Below, one piece after another: positions 35,063-45,116 of a DNA stretch of 64,000 nucleotides. The stretch is from contig NZ_JABBFP010000004.1 in assembly GCF_018494085.1 (NCBI RefSeq), forward strand, positions 1-64,000, given 5' to 3'. Made by a program: the position numbers and the translations under genes. This DNA comes from Rosenbergiella collisarenosi. Lineage in GTDB: Bacteria > Pseudomonadota > Gammaproteobacteria > Enterobacterales > Enterobacteriaceae. Position 1 is the first letter of the stretch; each line of letters opens with the position of its first letter. The notes beneath the pieces were generated by a model. It ran no database searches, was not told where the DNA came from, and was given only the letters and a program-made list of their open reading frames with translations.

Positions 35063-36201
35063 TAATTTGGCCAATTATTCACCCATTTTGCTGTTTCAGT
35101 TAGATCATGTACGCCTGAAATGGTTGGAACAATCTGAGAGACCACTCTATTCCAGCGTACGATTGGTGCAGTCGTTACATAAACGATATCGTAAGGCTGC
35201 AGCTCAAACTCGGTAGACATCACCATCGTCGAGGCATCTTTCGCATTTAGCTGATAGATATTTGCGATACGACCATTCTTATCTTTTGGAATTTGGCGGA
35301 TAACGAAAATTCCCGAGGCATCGGCATATTGTTGGCTTACACCCTGTGCACTACCTAACGCCTCTGCTAGGGTCATACCGCTACGATCCATCTTCAGCGT
35401 CGATTGCTGGCCGACTTCACCCATCACAAACACTTTCTGATCATCGTTACGCGGCACAAATAGAATATCGCCTGGGTACATCATTCGGTTCTGCTGTAGG
35501 TCGCCGCGTTGCATCAGTGCCTGCATCGATAGCACGCTATCCTTACCGTTATGGGTTAATACTACGTGGCGCCAATCGGCATTCTCGGCGAAACCGCCGG
35601 CTGCGTTAATGGCATCGACTACAGTTAGTGGAATATTGGTAATCGGTAATTGTCCCGATTTACTCACCTCACCGGTCACATAGGCTTTCTGCGAACGGAA
35701 GGCGGCCACTGCAACATCCACCTGTGGGCTTTCAACATATTGCGCTAAGCGCGCGGCGATCTGTTGGCGCACTTCCGCCAATGTTTTACCCGCTACATTG
35801 ACCTTTCCGATATAGGGGTAGAAGATGGTGCCATCGGCACCGACCCAGTTACCCGTATCGCTAGCGGAACGATAGGTTCCCGCCGGGTTGGTCAGTTCCG
35901 GGTGATCATAGACGGTCACCATCAGCACATCGCCGGGGCCGATGCGGTATTGATAATTTTGTAACTGCTTATCCAGCTGCGGATTAGGTTGTGCGATCAC
36001 CGATGCAGGACGTAGTTTCTCGATCAGTCCGGGAGTCATCGGGTAGACGTTGACTAGTTTATCCCAGTCATAGTCGCTATCCGGCAGTTCCACAGTGTTT
36101 TTACGTAGGCTATTTAGGCCTTGGCCAGGGACGATAGTACAGCCACTCAACAGTGCGGTCAGCACTGCGGCTGCAGAGAGTTTAAGTGCGAGTTTTTTCA
36201 T
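35062..36201 (-). CDS. wza: Wza outer-membrane polysaccharide export lipoprotein
   Basis: 379-residue translocon subunit. Lipoprotein signal ending LLSGC (Cys21), polysaccharide biosynthesis/export domain ([22 protein letters not shown] at about 85), two SLBB-like soluble beta domains (about 170-330) and a C-terminal amphipathic helix with Trp ([16 protein letters not shown]) that forms the outer-membrane barrel. Motifs for domain joining ([16 protein letters not shown]) are present. Confidence 0.96.
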   Translation of the reverse strand: MKKLALKLSAAAVLTALLSGCTIVPGQGLNSLRKNTVELPDSDYDWDKLVNVYPMTPGLIEKLRPASVIAQPNPQLDKQLQNYQYRIGPGDVLMVTVYDHPELTNPAGTYRSASDTGNWVGADGTIFYPYIGKVNVAGKTLAEVRQQIAARLAQYVESPQVDVAVAAFRSQKAYVTGEVSKSGQLPITNIPLTVVDAINAAGGFAENADWRHVVLTHNGKDSVLSMQALMQRGDLQQNRMMYPGDILFVPRNDDQKVFVMGEVGQQSTLKMDRSGMTLAEALGSAQGVSQQYADASGIFVIRQIPKDKNGRIANIYQLNAKDASTMVMSTEFELQPYDIVYVTTAPIVRWNRVVSQIVPTISGVHDLTETAKWVNNWPN

Positions 36202-36270
36202 CAGATTATATTCACTAAAGTGGGTAAATCGCTGCCAGAACCGATTCCAGTTAGTCAGCAGCGGTTATTG

Positions 36271-37737
36271 TTATAATTGGAAAGGTACTTCTATTGAGGC
36301 ACTGGCCCCAACATCGTCGCTATCGTTATGATTGGCATCGGTGTACCAGGTCGCGAGGTTTAGCCTTACCGATTTATAGATATCGCCGCCCCAGCCAAGG
36401 GTCACGCCTTTAAGGGTATCCGCATGTGGGAAGGTGCGGTTTTGGCGTTGGTCCTCTGGGTTAACCTTGGCCCAGAATAGGCGGGCACTCCAGCGTTGGT
36501 TATCTTCGGTGACCAGCTCGGTCTTACCGACTAACATCCTGCCATCGCCGCCTAAAGTGTCGCCTAATGCATAACCCTGCTGATAATAGCCATCGGTATA
36601 GATATGGTGCTGGTAGCTGTAGTTTTTATTTTTAAAGTCTGTACGGGTATCGTGGCCTTCGACATACCAGTTTAGGGCGTTGCGACCGATACTATGGTGC
36701 CCTTCAATCCCAGCAAGATACATATTAGAAGATGGCAGTTTACCGGCTTCATCCTCTCCGACTAGCTGACCATAAAGACTAATTGGAATTCCGAGGGTTG
36801 GCTCGAGTTTTAATTTACCATCAAAGCCGGCTAGCTGGTTGCCCGGTTCGTTAGGGTCGTTGGCCCCGGTATTATCGTTGCCGGAGAAGGCATCCCAGAA
36901 ATTACCCATAGATTGTGGGCGTCCCCGCCCACCCCATTGAATAATGCGGCTGGCCCCCAGTTCTAACGAGTCGAACGGCGAGACCGTTAGGCGCATACCG
37001 ATAATCTTGGTGTGTGGCACCGCGCTATATTGCGATTCTTGCGCGGCGGAGATCTGGTACTGCCAAGGGCCGACCCAGTTTAGCCACCAGGTTTCCGGGG
37101 CGGTCTGCTTGGAGCGTGACAGCATAAAGCCGGTCAGCGGGCGGGCGTTATCGGAGCGAATCAAGCTGCCTTCGTAACCCGGGCCCCACCACTGCGGCGT
37201 CTCACCGAAGGAAAGCCACTGTCCCCATAGTTTTACGGCACCGTAGCTATTGTTCAGGTTAGCGTGGGAAGGGGATTGGATCTGGCGGTCGCCCTCAAGA
37301 TTACCCTGAAGGTTTACATCCCACCATTCGCCGCTATTGCTGGCGGTGACGGAGAGCTTAGAATCGGCGGTCGGCGAGTTAGCGAAGCTACGCGGCTGAC
37401 CGCTATTATCGGTCGCGCCGTAGGCGTTGACGCGAACGTCGGATTTTAATGTCTGTAGGCGCTCTTGGACGCGTTCGACGGCAAGCTGTTCGGAGGCATA
37501 AGAAGGATGCGCCTTATCTAGGGCGTGTTCGATCGCCTCTTGGCTAAGCGGCCAAGTGCTAAGGCTAAGTTTGATCACGCCGCGATCGGCAAGCCAACTT
37601 AAGTCAGAGCGTAGGTCACTGTCTGGAAGGATCAGCCCGGCAGCGGTAGCGTTCAGGGAAGGATAAAGGGAAATACCAATAACTAAGGCTAATAAAGAGT
37701 GTCGATTAACACGTTTCGCACCTGACGCTCGCTGCAT
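36271..37737 (-). CDS. wzi: Wzi outer-membrane capsule-anchoring protein
   Basis: Outer-membrane beta-barrel lectin-like protein that fixes group 1 capsule to the cell surface; 488 residues. Signal peptide about 1-35 ending ATAAG. The conserved EGSLIRSDNARP and GNFWDAFSGNDN stretches, and the C-terminal Phe (FQL end), are typical of Wzi. The ATG at 37737 is preferred because GGAG lies upstream; an ATG at 37761 has no ribosome site. First gene of the capsule operon, behind the JUMPstart element. Confidence 0.9.
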   Translation of the reverse strand: MQRASGAKRVNRHSLLALVIGISLYPSLNATAAGLILPDSDLRSDLSWLADRGVIKLSLSTWPLSQEAIEHALDKAHPSYASEQLAVERVQERLQTLKSDVRVNAYGATDNSGQPRSFANSPTADSKLSVTASNSGEWWDVNLQGNLEGDRQIQSPSHANLNNSYGAVKLWGQWLSFGETPQWWGPGYEGSLIRSDNARPLTGFMLSRSKQTAPETWWLNWVGPWQYQISAAQESQYSAVPHTKIIGMRLTVSPFDSLELGASRIIQWGGRGRPQSMGNFWDAFSGNDNTGANDPNEPGNQLAGFDGKLKLEPTLGIPISLYGQLVGEDEAGKLPSSNMYLAGIEGHHSIGRNALNWYVEGHDTRTDFKNKNYSYQHHIYTDGYYQQGYALGDTLGGDGRMLVGKTELVTEDNQRWSARLFWAKVNPEDQRQNRTFPHADTLKGVTLGWGGDIYKSVRLNLATWYTDANHNDSDDVGASASIEVPFQL

Positions 37738-37952
37738 CTGTTGTTTCTCCGTAACATCCATTAAATTTGCCCGCTACCCGATGGGTCGATCAGGGGTGGG
37801 GGATTCGGTTGACCAAGGTGAAAGAGTAATTTTTGTTATTTATTTTTTTATTAGTCGAATTATTGCGCTATCGGGCTAAGAGTCTACCCTTAATATAAGG
37901 TGACTTTAACTAAAAAAACGATTACTGCCCCAATTAGCGGTAAGACCGTTTT

Positions 37953-37991
37953 AGGCACGCTACCGCCCCTGGCTTGTAGTAACCAGAGCAC
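37953..37991 (-). promoter_or_regulatory. JUMPstart element containing ops (RfaH recruitment)
   Basis: The minus strand reads GTGCTCTGGTTACTACAAG, then CCAGGGGCGGTAGCGTGCCT, close to the JUMPstart consensus. The 12-bp ops core GGCGGTAGCGTG is at 37956-37967. This element in the leader RNA/non-template strand recruits RfaH, which prevents termination in long polysaccharide operons. It lies about 220 bp before wzi. Confidence 0.92.
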
Positions 37992-38200
37992 CTTTACAAC
38001 ATTTTGTTTCTAATAGAGAATTATCTTAACAGTTTATCGGCTGCGATTAAAAAGCCAATTTACTTCTTACAATGAAAAAAATTAATCATCGATAAAATAT
38101 AAGATTACCGAATAGAATCACTAAAATATCGCTGAATCGTTACAAATTCCTGCCCTTAATCATAGACTTAGCTAGAAAATACCTTGATTAAAGTCAACCT

Positions 38201-38229
38201 ATTCTTCTTTAAAAGTAGAGATTTGTCAA
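38201..38229 (-). promoter_or_regulatory. Candidate promoter of the capsule operon
   Basis: On the minus strand TTGACA (38224-38229) and AAGAAT (38201-38206) are 17 bp apart, a consensus -35 with a weak -10. Points toward the JUMPstart and wzi, giving a leader of about 460 nt. Pattern-based only. Confidence 0.3.
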
Positions 38230-38332
38230 AATTTGTCATGACATTAAAGGGGATTGGCGGGGATTAAAACAGATTAATTCTTAATTTCTAAAAATTTACA
38301 CTTTTCTTATAAATATTACTTACCCATTGACG

Positions 38333-38357
38333 TAAAAAAACCCGCCGAAGCGGGTTT
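38333..38357 (-). terminator. Rho-independent terminator of the prfB-lysS operon
   Basis: AACCCGC-TTCG-GCGGGTT followed by a T-run on the minus strand, 25 bp past the lysS stop codon. A UUCG-type tetraloop with a GC-rich stem is a strong intrinsic terminator. Confidence 0.92.
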
Positions 38358-38381
38358 AGCTGTTAAGCCTTAGACTCTGGC

Positions 38382-39902
38382 TTATTTACTACCGGGACGC
38401 AGTGCCGGGAACAGAATAACGTCACGAATGGTATGGCTGTTGGTGAATAACATCACCATACGGTCGATACCGATGCCTAGTCCCGCCGTCGGCGGCAAGC
38501 CGTGCTCCAGCGCGGTGACATAATCTTCGTCGTAGAACATCGCTTCGTCGTCACCCGCGTCTTTGGCATTAACTTGCTGCAAGAAGCGCTCGGCCTGATC
38601 TTGTGCGTCGTTCAGCTCGGAGAAGCCGTTACCGATCTCGCGTCCGCCGATAAAGAACTCGAAGCGATCGGTGATCTCTGGATTATCGTCGTTACGACGC
38701 GCCAACGGTGAGACTTCAGCCGGGTATTCGGTAATAAAGGTTGGCTGGATCAGCTGTGCTTCCGCGGTCTCTTCGAAAATTTCGGTGACTACGCGGCCGA
38801 GGCCCCAGCTTTTCTCGACTTTAATACCGATAGCCTGCGCGATGGCGACGGCCTTATCGAAATCTTCGAGGTCGGTGAGATCGGTCTCTGGACGGTACTT
38901 TTTGATCGCTTCACGCATCGTTAACTTATCGAATGGCTTACCGAAATCGAAGGTATGCTCGCCGTAAGGGACTTCGGTAGTGCCGAGTACGTCTTGCGCC
39001 AAGGTACGGAATAGGCTCTCGGTCAGTTCGATCAGGTCACGGTAGTCGGCGTAGGCCATATAGAGTTCCATCATGGTGAACTCTGGGTTATGGCGCGGGG
39101 AGATGCCTTCGTTACGGAAGTTACGGTTGATCTCGAAAACGCGATCGAAGCCGCCAACCACTAGGCGTTTTAGATAGAGTTCCGGCGCGATACGCAGGTA
39201 CATATCGATATCGAGCGCGTTATGGTGGGTGATAAACGGACGTGCCGCCGCGCCACCTGGGATGACTTGCATCATCGGCGTCTCGACTTCCATAAACTGA
39301 CGGTCGACCATAAACTGGCGAACGCCCGCCATGATTTTCGAGCGGATTTGGAAGGTATGACGCGACTCTTCGTTGGCGATCAGATCGAGATAGCGTTGAC
39401 GGTAACGCGTCTCTTGGTCCGCGAGGCCGTGGAACTTATCGGGTAACGGGCGTAACGCCTTGGTCAATAGGCGTAGCTCGCTACAGTGAATAGAAAGCTC
39501 GCCGGTCTTGGTTTTAAATAGCTTGCCGCGTGCCCCCAGAATATCGCCGAGATCCCATTTCTTAAACTGTTCGTTGTAGTAGCCTTCCGCTAAATCGTCA
39601 CGCGAGACATACAGCTGAATACGGCCGCCAATATCTTGCAGCGTGGCAAAAGAGGCTTTACCCATGATGCGTCGCGTCATCATCCGGCCTGCTACCGTCA
39701 CTTCGATACCGAGATCTTCGAGTTCTTCTTGGCTCTGCTCGTCGTGACGCTGGTGCAATTCGTCGGAGCGATCGGTAGGACGGAAGTCATTCGGGAAAGG
39801 GTTACCCTTCTCGCGCAGCGCATCGAGTTTTTCACGGCGCGCGCTCAGTTCGTTATTCAGTTCTTGGGCGAGATCTGCCGGTGCTGGAGTTTGTTCTGAC
39901 AT
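38382..39902 (-). CDS. lysS: Lysyl-tRNA synthetase (class II)
   Basis: Charges tRNA-Lys. 506 residues, the E. coli LysS length. N-terminal OB-fold anticodon-binding domain (about 65-150), then the class II catalytic core with motif 2 ([18 protein letters not shown], about 267) and motif 3 ([12 protein letters not shown], near 480). Lies 11 bp after prfB, as in other enterobacteria, and ends at a strong terminator. Confidence 0.97.
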   Translation of the reverse strand: MSEQTPAPADLAQELNNELSARREKLDALREKGNPFPNDFRPTDRSDELHQRHDEQSQEELEDLGIEVTVAGRMMTRRIMGKASFATLQDIGGRIQLYVSRDDLAEGYYNEQFKKWDLGDILGARGKLFKTKTGELSIHCSELRLLTKALRPLPDKFHGLADQETRYRQRYLDLIANEESRHTFQIRSKIMAGVRQFMVDRQFMEVETPMMQVIPGGAAARPFITHHNALDIDMYLRIAPELYLKRLVVGGFDRVFEINRNFRNEGISPRHNPEFTMMELYMAYADYRDLIELTESLFRTLAQDVLGTTEVPYGEHTFDFGKPFDKLTMREAIKKYRPETDLTDLEDFDKAVAIAQAIGIKVEKSWGLGRVVTEIFEETAEAQLIQPTFITEYPAEVSPLARRNDDNPEITDRFEFFIGGREIGNGFSELNDAQDQAERFLQQVNAKDAGDDEAMFYDEDYVTALEHGLPPTAGLGIGIDRMVMLFTNSHTIRDVILFPALRPGSK

Positions 39903-39913
39903 AAAAAGGTTCC

Positions 39914-41012
39914 TTATAGGCCAGCTTTCAGGCTAGCTTCAATAAATCGGTCTAAATCGCCATCGAGGACGGCCTGCGTATTTCGGGTTTCGACACTCGT
40001 GCGCAGATCTTTAATGCGCGAATCGTCGAGAACGTAAGAGCGGATCTGGCTGCCCCAGCCGATATCGGATTTGTTATCTTCCATCACCTGTTTCTCGGCA
40101 TTCTTCTTCTGCATCTCCAGCTCATACAGCTTAGCCTTCATCTGTTTCATCGCTTGATCTTTGTTCTTATGCTGCGAGCGGTCGTTCTGACACTGCGTCA
40201 CGATCCCACTCGGGACGTGGGTGATACGCACGGCGGATTCGGTACGGTTAACGTGCTGCCCACCGGCTCCCGAGGCACGATAGACGTCGATACGTAAATC
40301 TGCCGGGTTGATATCGATATCGATATCATCATCGACTTCTGGATAGATAAAGGCCGAGCTAAAGGAGGTATGGCGACGGCCACCAGAGTCGAAGGGGCTC
40401 TTACGCACTAGGCGGTGTACGCCGGTTTCGGTTCTTAACCAGCCGAAGGCGTGATCGCCGATGATTTTCACCGTCGCAGATTTAATTCCCGCCACATCAC
40501 CGTCGGAGACTTCGATAATCTCGGTCTTAAAGCCTTTTGACTCGGCCCAGCGCAGATACATGCGCAACAACATGTTTGCCCAATCCTGAGCTTCCGTTCC
40601 GCCTGAACCCGCCTGCAAGTCAATATAGCAATCGGCACTGTCGTATTCACCGGAGAACATGCGACGAAACTCTAACTCTGCCAGCTTCTTATCGAGCACA
40701 TCCAGCTCGGCAACGGCTTCGTTAAACGTCTCTTCATCGTCGGCGTCAACCGCAAGTTCGAGTAAACCGCTGACGTCTTCTAGCCCTTGCGCTAATTGGT
40801 CGAAGGTCTCGACGATCGCTTCGAGGGTGGAACGCTCTTTACCCAGCGCTTGCGCGCGCTCGGGTTCGTTCCAGACATCAGATTGTTCAAGTTCAGCGTT
40901 AACTTCTTCTAAACGCTCATTTTTTGCATCATAGTCAAAGGTACCCCCGAAGAACATCGCTGCGCTCGGTAAGGTCTTGAATACGATTTTTTATCGGATT
41001 GATTTCAAACAT
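39914..41012 (-). CDS. prfB: Peptide chain release factor 2 (programmed +1 frameshift)
   Basis: Recognises UGA and UAA stop codons. The first 25 codons run from the ATG at 41012 to an in-frame UGA at 40935-40937; a +1 shift (skipping the T at 40937) continues in the second frame to 39914, giving 365 residues, the E. coli RF2 length. Visible motifs are SPF (codon recognition) in [11 protein letters not shown] and GGQ (peptidyl release) in SGAGGQHVN. Cotranscribed with lysS; recJ lies upstream. The second frame alone would seem to lack its N-terminus, but this is not damage. Confidence 0.96.
40934..40946 (-). other. prfB programmed frameshift site
   Basis: The minus strand reads GGGGG-TAC-CTT-TGA-C: an SD-like G-run, a CTT slippery codon and the UGA followed by C, as in E. 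coli prfB (AGGGGG-TAT-CTT-TGA-C). The context makes RF2 level feed back on its own synthesis. The internal SD-like sequence reads CGGGGG here instead of AGGGGG. Confidence 0.93.
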
Positions 41013-41097
41013 GGTTTGTCGTCTTAAGTTGAAGATAAAAAAGTAAATCAGAGGGTGCAGATTCTACCCGAAACCACCCTCGGCGTGTAACCTCTTT

Positions 41098-42828
41098 TTA
41101 GGCTTTCGGCCAGAGGTACTCGACTAATAATTGCGCGCTACGTTGTCCGCGATACTCGTTGACGTCTAACTTATAGGCCAAGGTCGCACGCTGCAGGCTC
41201 GGATCCGGCCACTGACGCAGGTCAACGTTAAAGGCGATGCCATCGATCAGCGGGCCGCCGTTTACCGGTTCGAGCAGTAGTTTTAGATGCTTTTGCCCGA
41301 CTAAGCGCTGCTGGAGCAGCTTGAATTCGCCGTCGAACAGCGGCTCCGGGAAGGTCTGTCCCCAAGGGCCTGCATTTCTCAGCATCTCCGCCGTCTCGAC
41401 GTTTAGATGCTGTGCGCCGAGTTCGCCATCAGACCAGACTACGCCTTGTAGAGCGTCCTGCTCTAGCCAATCGGTGACCAGTTGCGCGAAACAGTCGCGA
41501 AAACGAGGGAATTGATCCTCTGCGAGGCTTAAGCCTGCCGCCATCGCATGCCCCCCAAACTTCAGGATCAGCCCGGGATTCTGGCTATCAAGGCGCTCTA
41601 ATACATCACGAAGATGTAGACCGGCGATCGAGCGGCCAGAGCCTTTCAGCGTGCCGTCCCCAGCCGGGGCGAAGGCGATGACCGGACGATGGAAGCGTTC
41701 TTTGAGGCGCGAGGCGACAATGCCGACGACGCCCTGGTGCCACTGCGGATGGTAGAAGGCTAAGCCGCTAGGCAAATGCTGTTGCTGCTCCAGTTGCTCG
41801 CAGATCACCAGCGCCTCCTGCTGCATGCCCTGCTCAATCTCTTTACGCGTTTGATTGAGGGCATCCAACTCAACCGCGAGCATTCTTGCCTGCGCCTCGT
41901 TGTCGGTAAGCAGGAGCTCGACGCCATGGGACATATCGTCCAAACGTCCGGCCGCATTGAGTCTGGGGCCGAGGGCGAAGCCGAGATCGCTGGCGGCGAG
42001 ACGCGAGGCTTGCCGTTGGCTGACCTCGAGCAACGCGCGGATCCCTGGCCGGCATTTTCCGGCGCGAATACGCTGCAACCCTTGCCATACCAAGATACGG
42101 TTATTGGCATCGAGCGGTACCACGTCGGCCACCGTGCCGAGCGCCACTAAGTCGAGATAAGCCCCGAGGTTGGGAAGCGTTCCGCTAAACCAGCCCTGCT
42201 CACGCAGATAAGCGCGTAGCGCCAACATTACGTAGAAGGCCACCCCTACCCCCGCTAGATTTTTTGAGGGGAAGGTCGCATCAAGCAAGTTAGGATTCAC
42301 CGTTGCGGCCGCTGCAGGCAAGATTTCACCTGGTAGGTGATGGTCGGTAATAATCACCGGGATCCCCAGCTGAGTGGCATGTGCCACGCCACTGACCGAG
42401 GAGATGCCATTATCGACCGTAAAAATTAACTGTGCGTGTCGTGCATGCGCGAGATCGACGACCTCGGGACTCAGGCCATAGCCCTGCTCGAAGCGGTTAG
42501 GCACCAAGTAGCTCACATGCTGCGCGCCAAATTCTTTCAACGCCAACACAGAGAGTGCGGTACTGGTTGCGCCATCGGCATCGAAATCGCCGATCACCAT
42601 GATATGCAGGTTATCGCGCATAGCCTGATGCAATAGCTGCACGGCCTGATCGATACCGGTTAACCCGTTAGGGGGTAAGAGGTGGTTTGCACCGCGCTCT
42701 AACTGCGCGGCATCGGTGATCCCCCGCTGTAGATAGAGCTGTTGCAGTAACGGTGGAAGGTCGCCCGCAAGGGTAACGTCAGCCGATGGCTGACGTCGTT
42801 GTAGTACCGATATAGTGCGTGAAGACAA
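41098..42828 (-). CDS. recJ: Single-stranded-DNA 5'-3' exonuclease RecJ
   Basis: 576-residue DHH-family exonuclease of RecF-pathway recombination and mismatch repair. Conserved GDFDADGATSTAL (about 78), TVDNGISS, the DHH motif in ITDHHLPGE and GGHAMAAGL in the DHHA1 domain (around 430). Follows dsbC by 4 bp in the xerD-dsbC-recJ operon. Confidence 0.97.
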   Translation of the reverse strand: MSSRTISVLQRRQPSADVTLAGDLPPLLQQLYLQRGITDAAQLERGANHLLPPNGLTGIDQAVQLLHQAMRDNLHIMVIGDFDADGATSTALSVLALKEFGAQHVSYLVPNRFEQGYGLSPEVVDLAHARHAQLIFTVDNGISSVSGVAHATQLGIPVIITDHHLPGEILPAAAATVNPNLLDATFPSKNLAGVGVAFYVMLALRAYLREQGWFSGTLPNLGAYLDLVALGTVADVVPLDANNRILVWQGLQRIRAGKCRPGIRALLEVSQRQASRLAASDLGFALGPRLNAAGRLDDMSHGVELLLTDNEAQARMLAVELDALNQTRKEIEQGMQQEALVICEQLEQQQHLPSGLAFYHPQWHQGVVGIVASRLKERFHRPVIAFAPAGDGTLKGSGRSIAGLHLRDVLERLDSQNPGLILKFGGHAMAAGLSLAEDQFPRFRDCFAQLVTDWLEQDALQGVVWSDGELGAQHLNVETAEMLRNAGPWGQTFPEPLFDGEFKLLQQRLVGQKHLKLLLEPVNGGPLIDGIAFNVDLRQWPDPSLQRATLAYKLDVNEYRGQRSAQLLVEYLWPKA

Positions 42829-42832
42829 AAGA

Positions 42833-43537
42833 TTATCCTGCGTTGATGCGGTCCAGATACTGTTTTAGCTCGTTCGGACCTTGATAGCCGGGGATCATCA
42901 CCCCATTTTTCGTCAAAATAGCTGGGGTACCCTGAATGCCGTACAACAAGCCAAGTTGGTATTGTTTGCCGATATCGACATTACAGCTGGCGGCGGCTGG
43001 CGTTTTTCCGGCCATCGCCGCATCGAATGCGGCATTACGATCTTTTGCACACCAGATATTTTTCATCGCCTTCGCGACGTCGCCTTGTAGCCCTTCGCGC
43101 GGGAAGGCTAAGTAGCGCACGGTGATGCCCAGTGCATTATAGTCTGAGATCTGTTGATGGAGCTTATGGCAGTAGCCACAGGTGATATCGGTAAACACCG
43201 TAACAACGTGTTGCTCTTTCGGTGCTTTGTACACGATCATCTGCGGAGCTAGCGCTTCCACTTTTTTATCCAGCGTCTGGAAGGTAACGTTTACCGGGGT
43301 TTTGCCGCTGATGTCATAGAGCGGACCTTGGATCATCTGCTTACCATCGTCGGTGACATATAGCACACCGTTATCGGTTAATACGGTACTCACACCAGAG
43401 AGTGGCGATGGCTGAATATCGCTGATACTTACGCCCAATTTAGTCAGTGACTGGATGATCCCCGCGTTGTTGGCGTAGCTCGCCGTCGAGAAGGTCGCTA
43501 ATAACGCCACCATAGAGATCAATGATTTTTTCAGCAT
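42833..43537 (-). CDS. dsbC: Periplasmic thiol:disulfide interchange protein DsbC
   Basis: Homodimeric disulfide isomerase, 234 residues. Signal peptide about 1-22 (ending SYA), an N-terminal dimerisation domain and a thioredoxin-fold domain with active-site CGYC (120-123), and a second structural cysteine pair around 164 and 183. The ATG at 43537 has AAGGA upstream; an extra 7-codon N-terminal extension is possible but less likely. Confidence 0.96.
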   Translation of the reverse strand: MLKKSLISMVALLATFSTASYANNAGIIQSLTKLGVSISDIQPSPLSGVSTVLTDNGVLYVTDDGKQMIQGPLYDISGKTPVNVTFQTLDKKVEALAPQMIVYKAPKEQHVVTVFTDITCGYCHKLHQQISDYNALGITVRYLAFPREGLQGDVAKAMKNIWCAKDRNAAFDAAMAGKTPAAASCNVDIGKQYQLGLLYGIQGTPAILTKNGVMIPGYQGPNELKQYLDRINAG

Positions 43538-43564
43538 TTCCGTATCCTTATTTGCCATCCCAAT

Positions 43565-44479
43565 TTACGCACGAGGATGGTGCTGTTGATGCAGTTGACG
43601 AAGTCGTTCGTTGGCAACATGCGTATAAATTTGCGTGGTCGAGAGGTCACTGTGCCCGAGCAGCATTTGCACGACGCGCAGATCGGCGCCATGATTCAGT
43701 AAATGTGTGGCGAAGGCATGGCGTAACACGTGCGGTGAGAGCTTAGCGCTGTCGATACCGGCGAGCAGCGCATAGTGCTTAATGCGGTGCCAAAAGGTTT
43801 GTCGCGTCATCTGCTGCCCACGCTTGCTGGGGAAGACTATATCAATTTTTGCGCCATTAATCAGCCAAGGTCGGCCATGTTCCAGATAATTTTCTAGCCA
43901 GTATACCGCCTCCTCGCCCAACGGGACTAATCGCTCCTTGTTCCCTTTACCGAGGATCCGCACGACGCCTTGGCGCAAGCTGATGTCGCTAAGCGTGAGG
44001 CCGGTTAGCTCCGAGACCCGCAGCCCGGTGGCATATAATAACTCGATCATCGCTTTGTCGCGCAGCTCTAAGGGGATCTCCGTCGAGGGGGCATCCAGTA
44101 AGCGTGCGACCTGTGCCTCGCTCAAATCCTTGGGTAAGCGTTGCGGAAGTTTAGGCGAGGAGAGCAACGCACTCGGATCGTCGACACGCAGCTGCTCGCG
44201 ATAGAGGTATTGAAATAACTGGCGCATCGCACTGAGTTGCCGCGCCGAGCTAGTCGCGCGATAGCCACCCTCAAGCTTTTCGGCCAAGAAACCTTGTAAG
44301 TCTAGGGCACTGACGGTGAGTAACGCCAGCTGATGGGCATCTAGCCACTCTACGAGCTGTTTAAGGTCGCGACGGTAAGCCTCTAGGGTGTTCTCTGCTA
44401 AGTTACGTTCTATCCATAACTGGTCAAGGAACCCTTCGAGTAACGGGTCCATTGACGGTATTGGCGTCGATGTCGACAT
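43565..44479 (-). CDS. xerD: Site-specific tyrosine recombinase XerD
   Basis: Acts with XerC at dif to resolve chromosome dimers. 304 residues with the SAM-like N-terminal domain and catalytic R-H-R-H-Y residues in TGLRVSEL, SPHVLRHAFATHLL, GHSDLSTTQIYTHV. The ATG at 44479 has GAGG upstream; starts at 44500 and 44452 are also in frame. Divergent from fldB. Confidence 0.96.
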   Translation of the reverse strand: MSTSTPIPSMDPLLEGFLDQLWIERNLAENTLEAYRRDLKQLVEWLDAHQLALLTVSALDLQGFLAEKLEGGYRATSSARQLSAMRQLFQYLYREQLRVDDPSALLSSPKLPQRLPKDLSEAQVARLLDAPSTEIPLELRDKAMIELLYATGLRVSELTGLTLSDISLRQGVVRILGKGNKERLVPLGEEAVYWLENYLEHGRPWLINGAKIDIVFPSKRGQQMTRQTFWHRIKHYALLAGIDSAKLSPHVLRHAFATHLLNHGADLRVVQMLLGHSDLSTTQIYTHVANERLRQLHQQHHPRA

Positions 44480-44593
44480 AGATCCCTCGTCCGATGGCAT
44501 AAGCTAAACTGCCGCTATTATGCATCAACTACGCCTCGCTGTATGCTTTCTGATACACTCACCCCAGAATAGGAACCTGAGAGTCAATCGAGT

Positions 44594-45112
44594 ATGAAAA
44601 TAGGGTTATTTTACGGTTCGAGTACCTGCTACACCGAGATGGCCGCCGAGAAAATTCAGGCCTTTATCGGCCACGATCTCGTGACCTTACATAATGTTAA
44701 AGACGACGCGCTCGCCACAATGCACGACTACGATTTACTGATCCTCGGGATGCCAACATGGGATTTCGGCGAATTACAGGAAGATTGGGAGGCACATTGG
44801 CAGACGCTGGCCGATCTGGATCTGAGCGGTAAGATTGTCGCGCTATACGGAATGGGTGACCAGGCGGGCTATAGCGAGTGGTTTTTAGATGCGCTGGGTA
44901 TGCTGCATGATCTCTTACAAGCGAAAGGCGTTACGTTCGTCGGCTACTGGCCAATAAGTGGCTATGAGTTTATCAGCCGCAAGCCTTTAACCGCAGACGG
45001 CGAGCAGTTCGTTGGCTTGGCCTTAGACGATGTCAACCAATTCGAAGAGACCGATAGCCGTATCGAGAACTGGTGTGAGCAGGTGCTTAACGAAGTGTCG
45101 GCGCTATTATAG
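44594..45112 (+). CDS. fldB: Flavodoxin 2
   Basis: Long-chain flavodoxin, 172 residues (E. coli FldB 173), an FMN electron carrier. FMN phosphate loop GSSTCYTE (9-16), then [13 protein letters not shown] and [18 protein letters not shown] loops. Transcribed opposite to xerD and convergent with cptA, 4 bp apart at the 3' ends. Confidence 0.95.
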   Translation: MKIGLFYGSSTCYTEMAAEKIQAFIGHDLVTLHNVKDDALATMHDYDLLILGMPTWDFGELQEDWEAHWQTLADLDLSGKIVALYGMGDQAGYSEWFLDALGMLHDLLQAKGVTFVGYWPISGYEFISRKPLTADGEQFVGLALDDVNQFEETDSRIENWCEQVLNEVSALL

Positions 45113-45116
45113 CTAC

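Larger units (their letters stand above)
37738..38381. other. Capsule operon control region
   Basis: About 640 bp without a gene. From wzi upward it holds the JUMPstart/ops element (37953-37991), a candidate promoter (38201-38229) and, at the far end, the lysS terminator (38333-38357). It is strongly AT-rich. I could not place an RcsAB box with confidence. Confidence 0.6.

Noticed and set aside
37762-38332. RcsAB box upstream of the capsule operon
   Set aside because: Some AT-rich partial matches exist, but none with both half-sites of the consensus, so none is reported.
39914-40957. prfB as a broken gene missing its N-terminus
   Set aside because: The upstream 25 codons, slippery CTT, UGA and G-run are all present, so this is the normal programmed frameshift.
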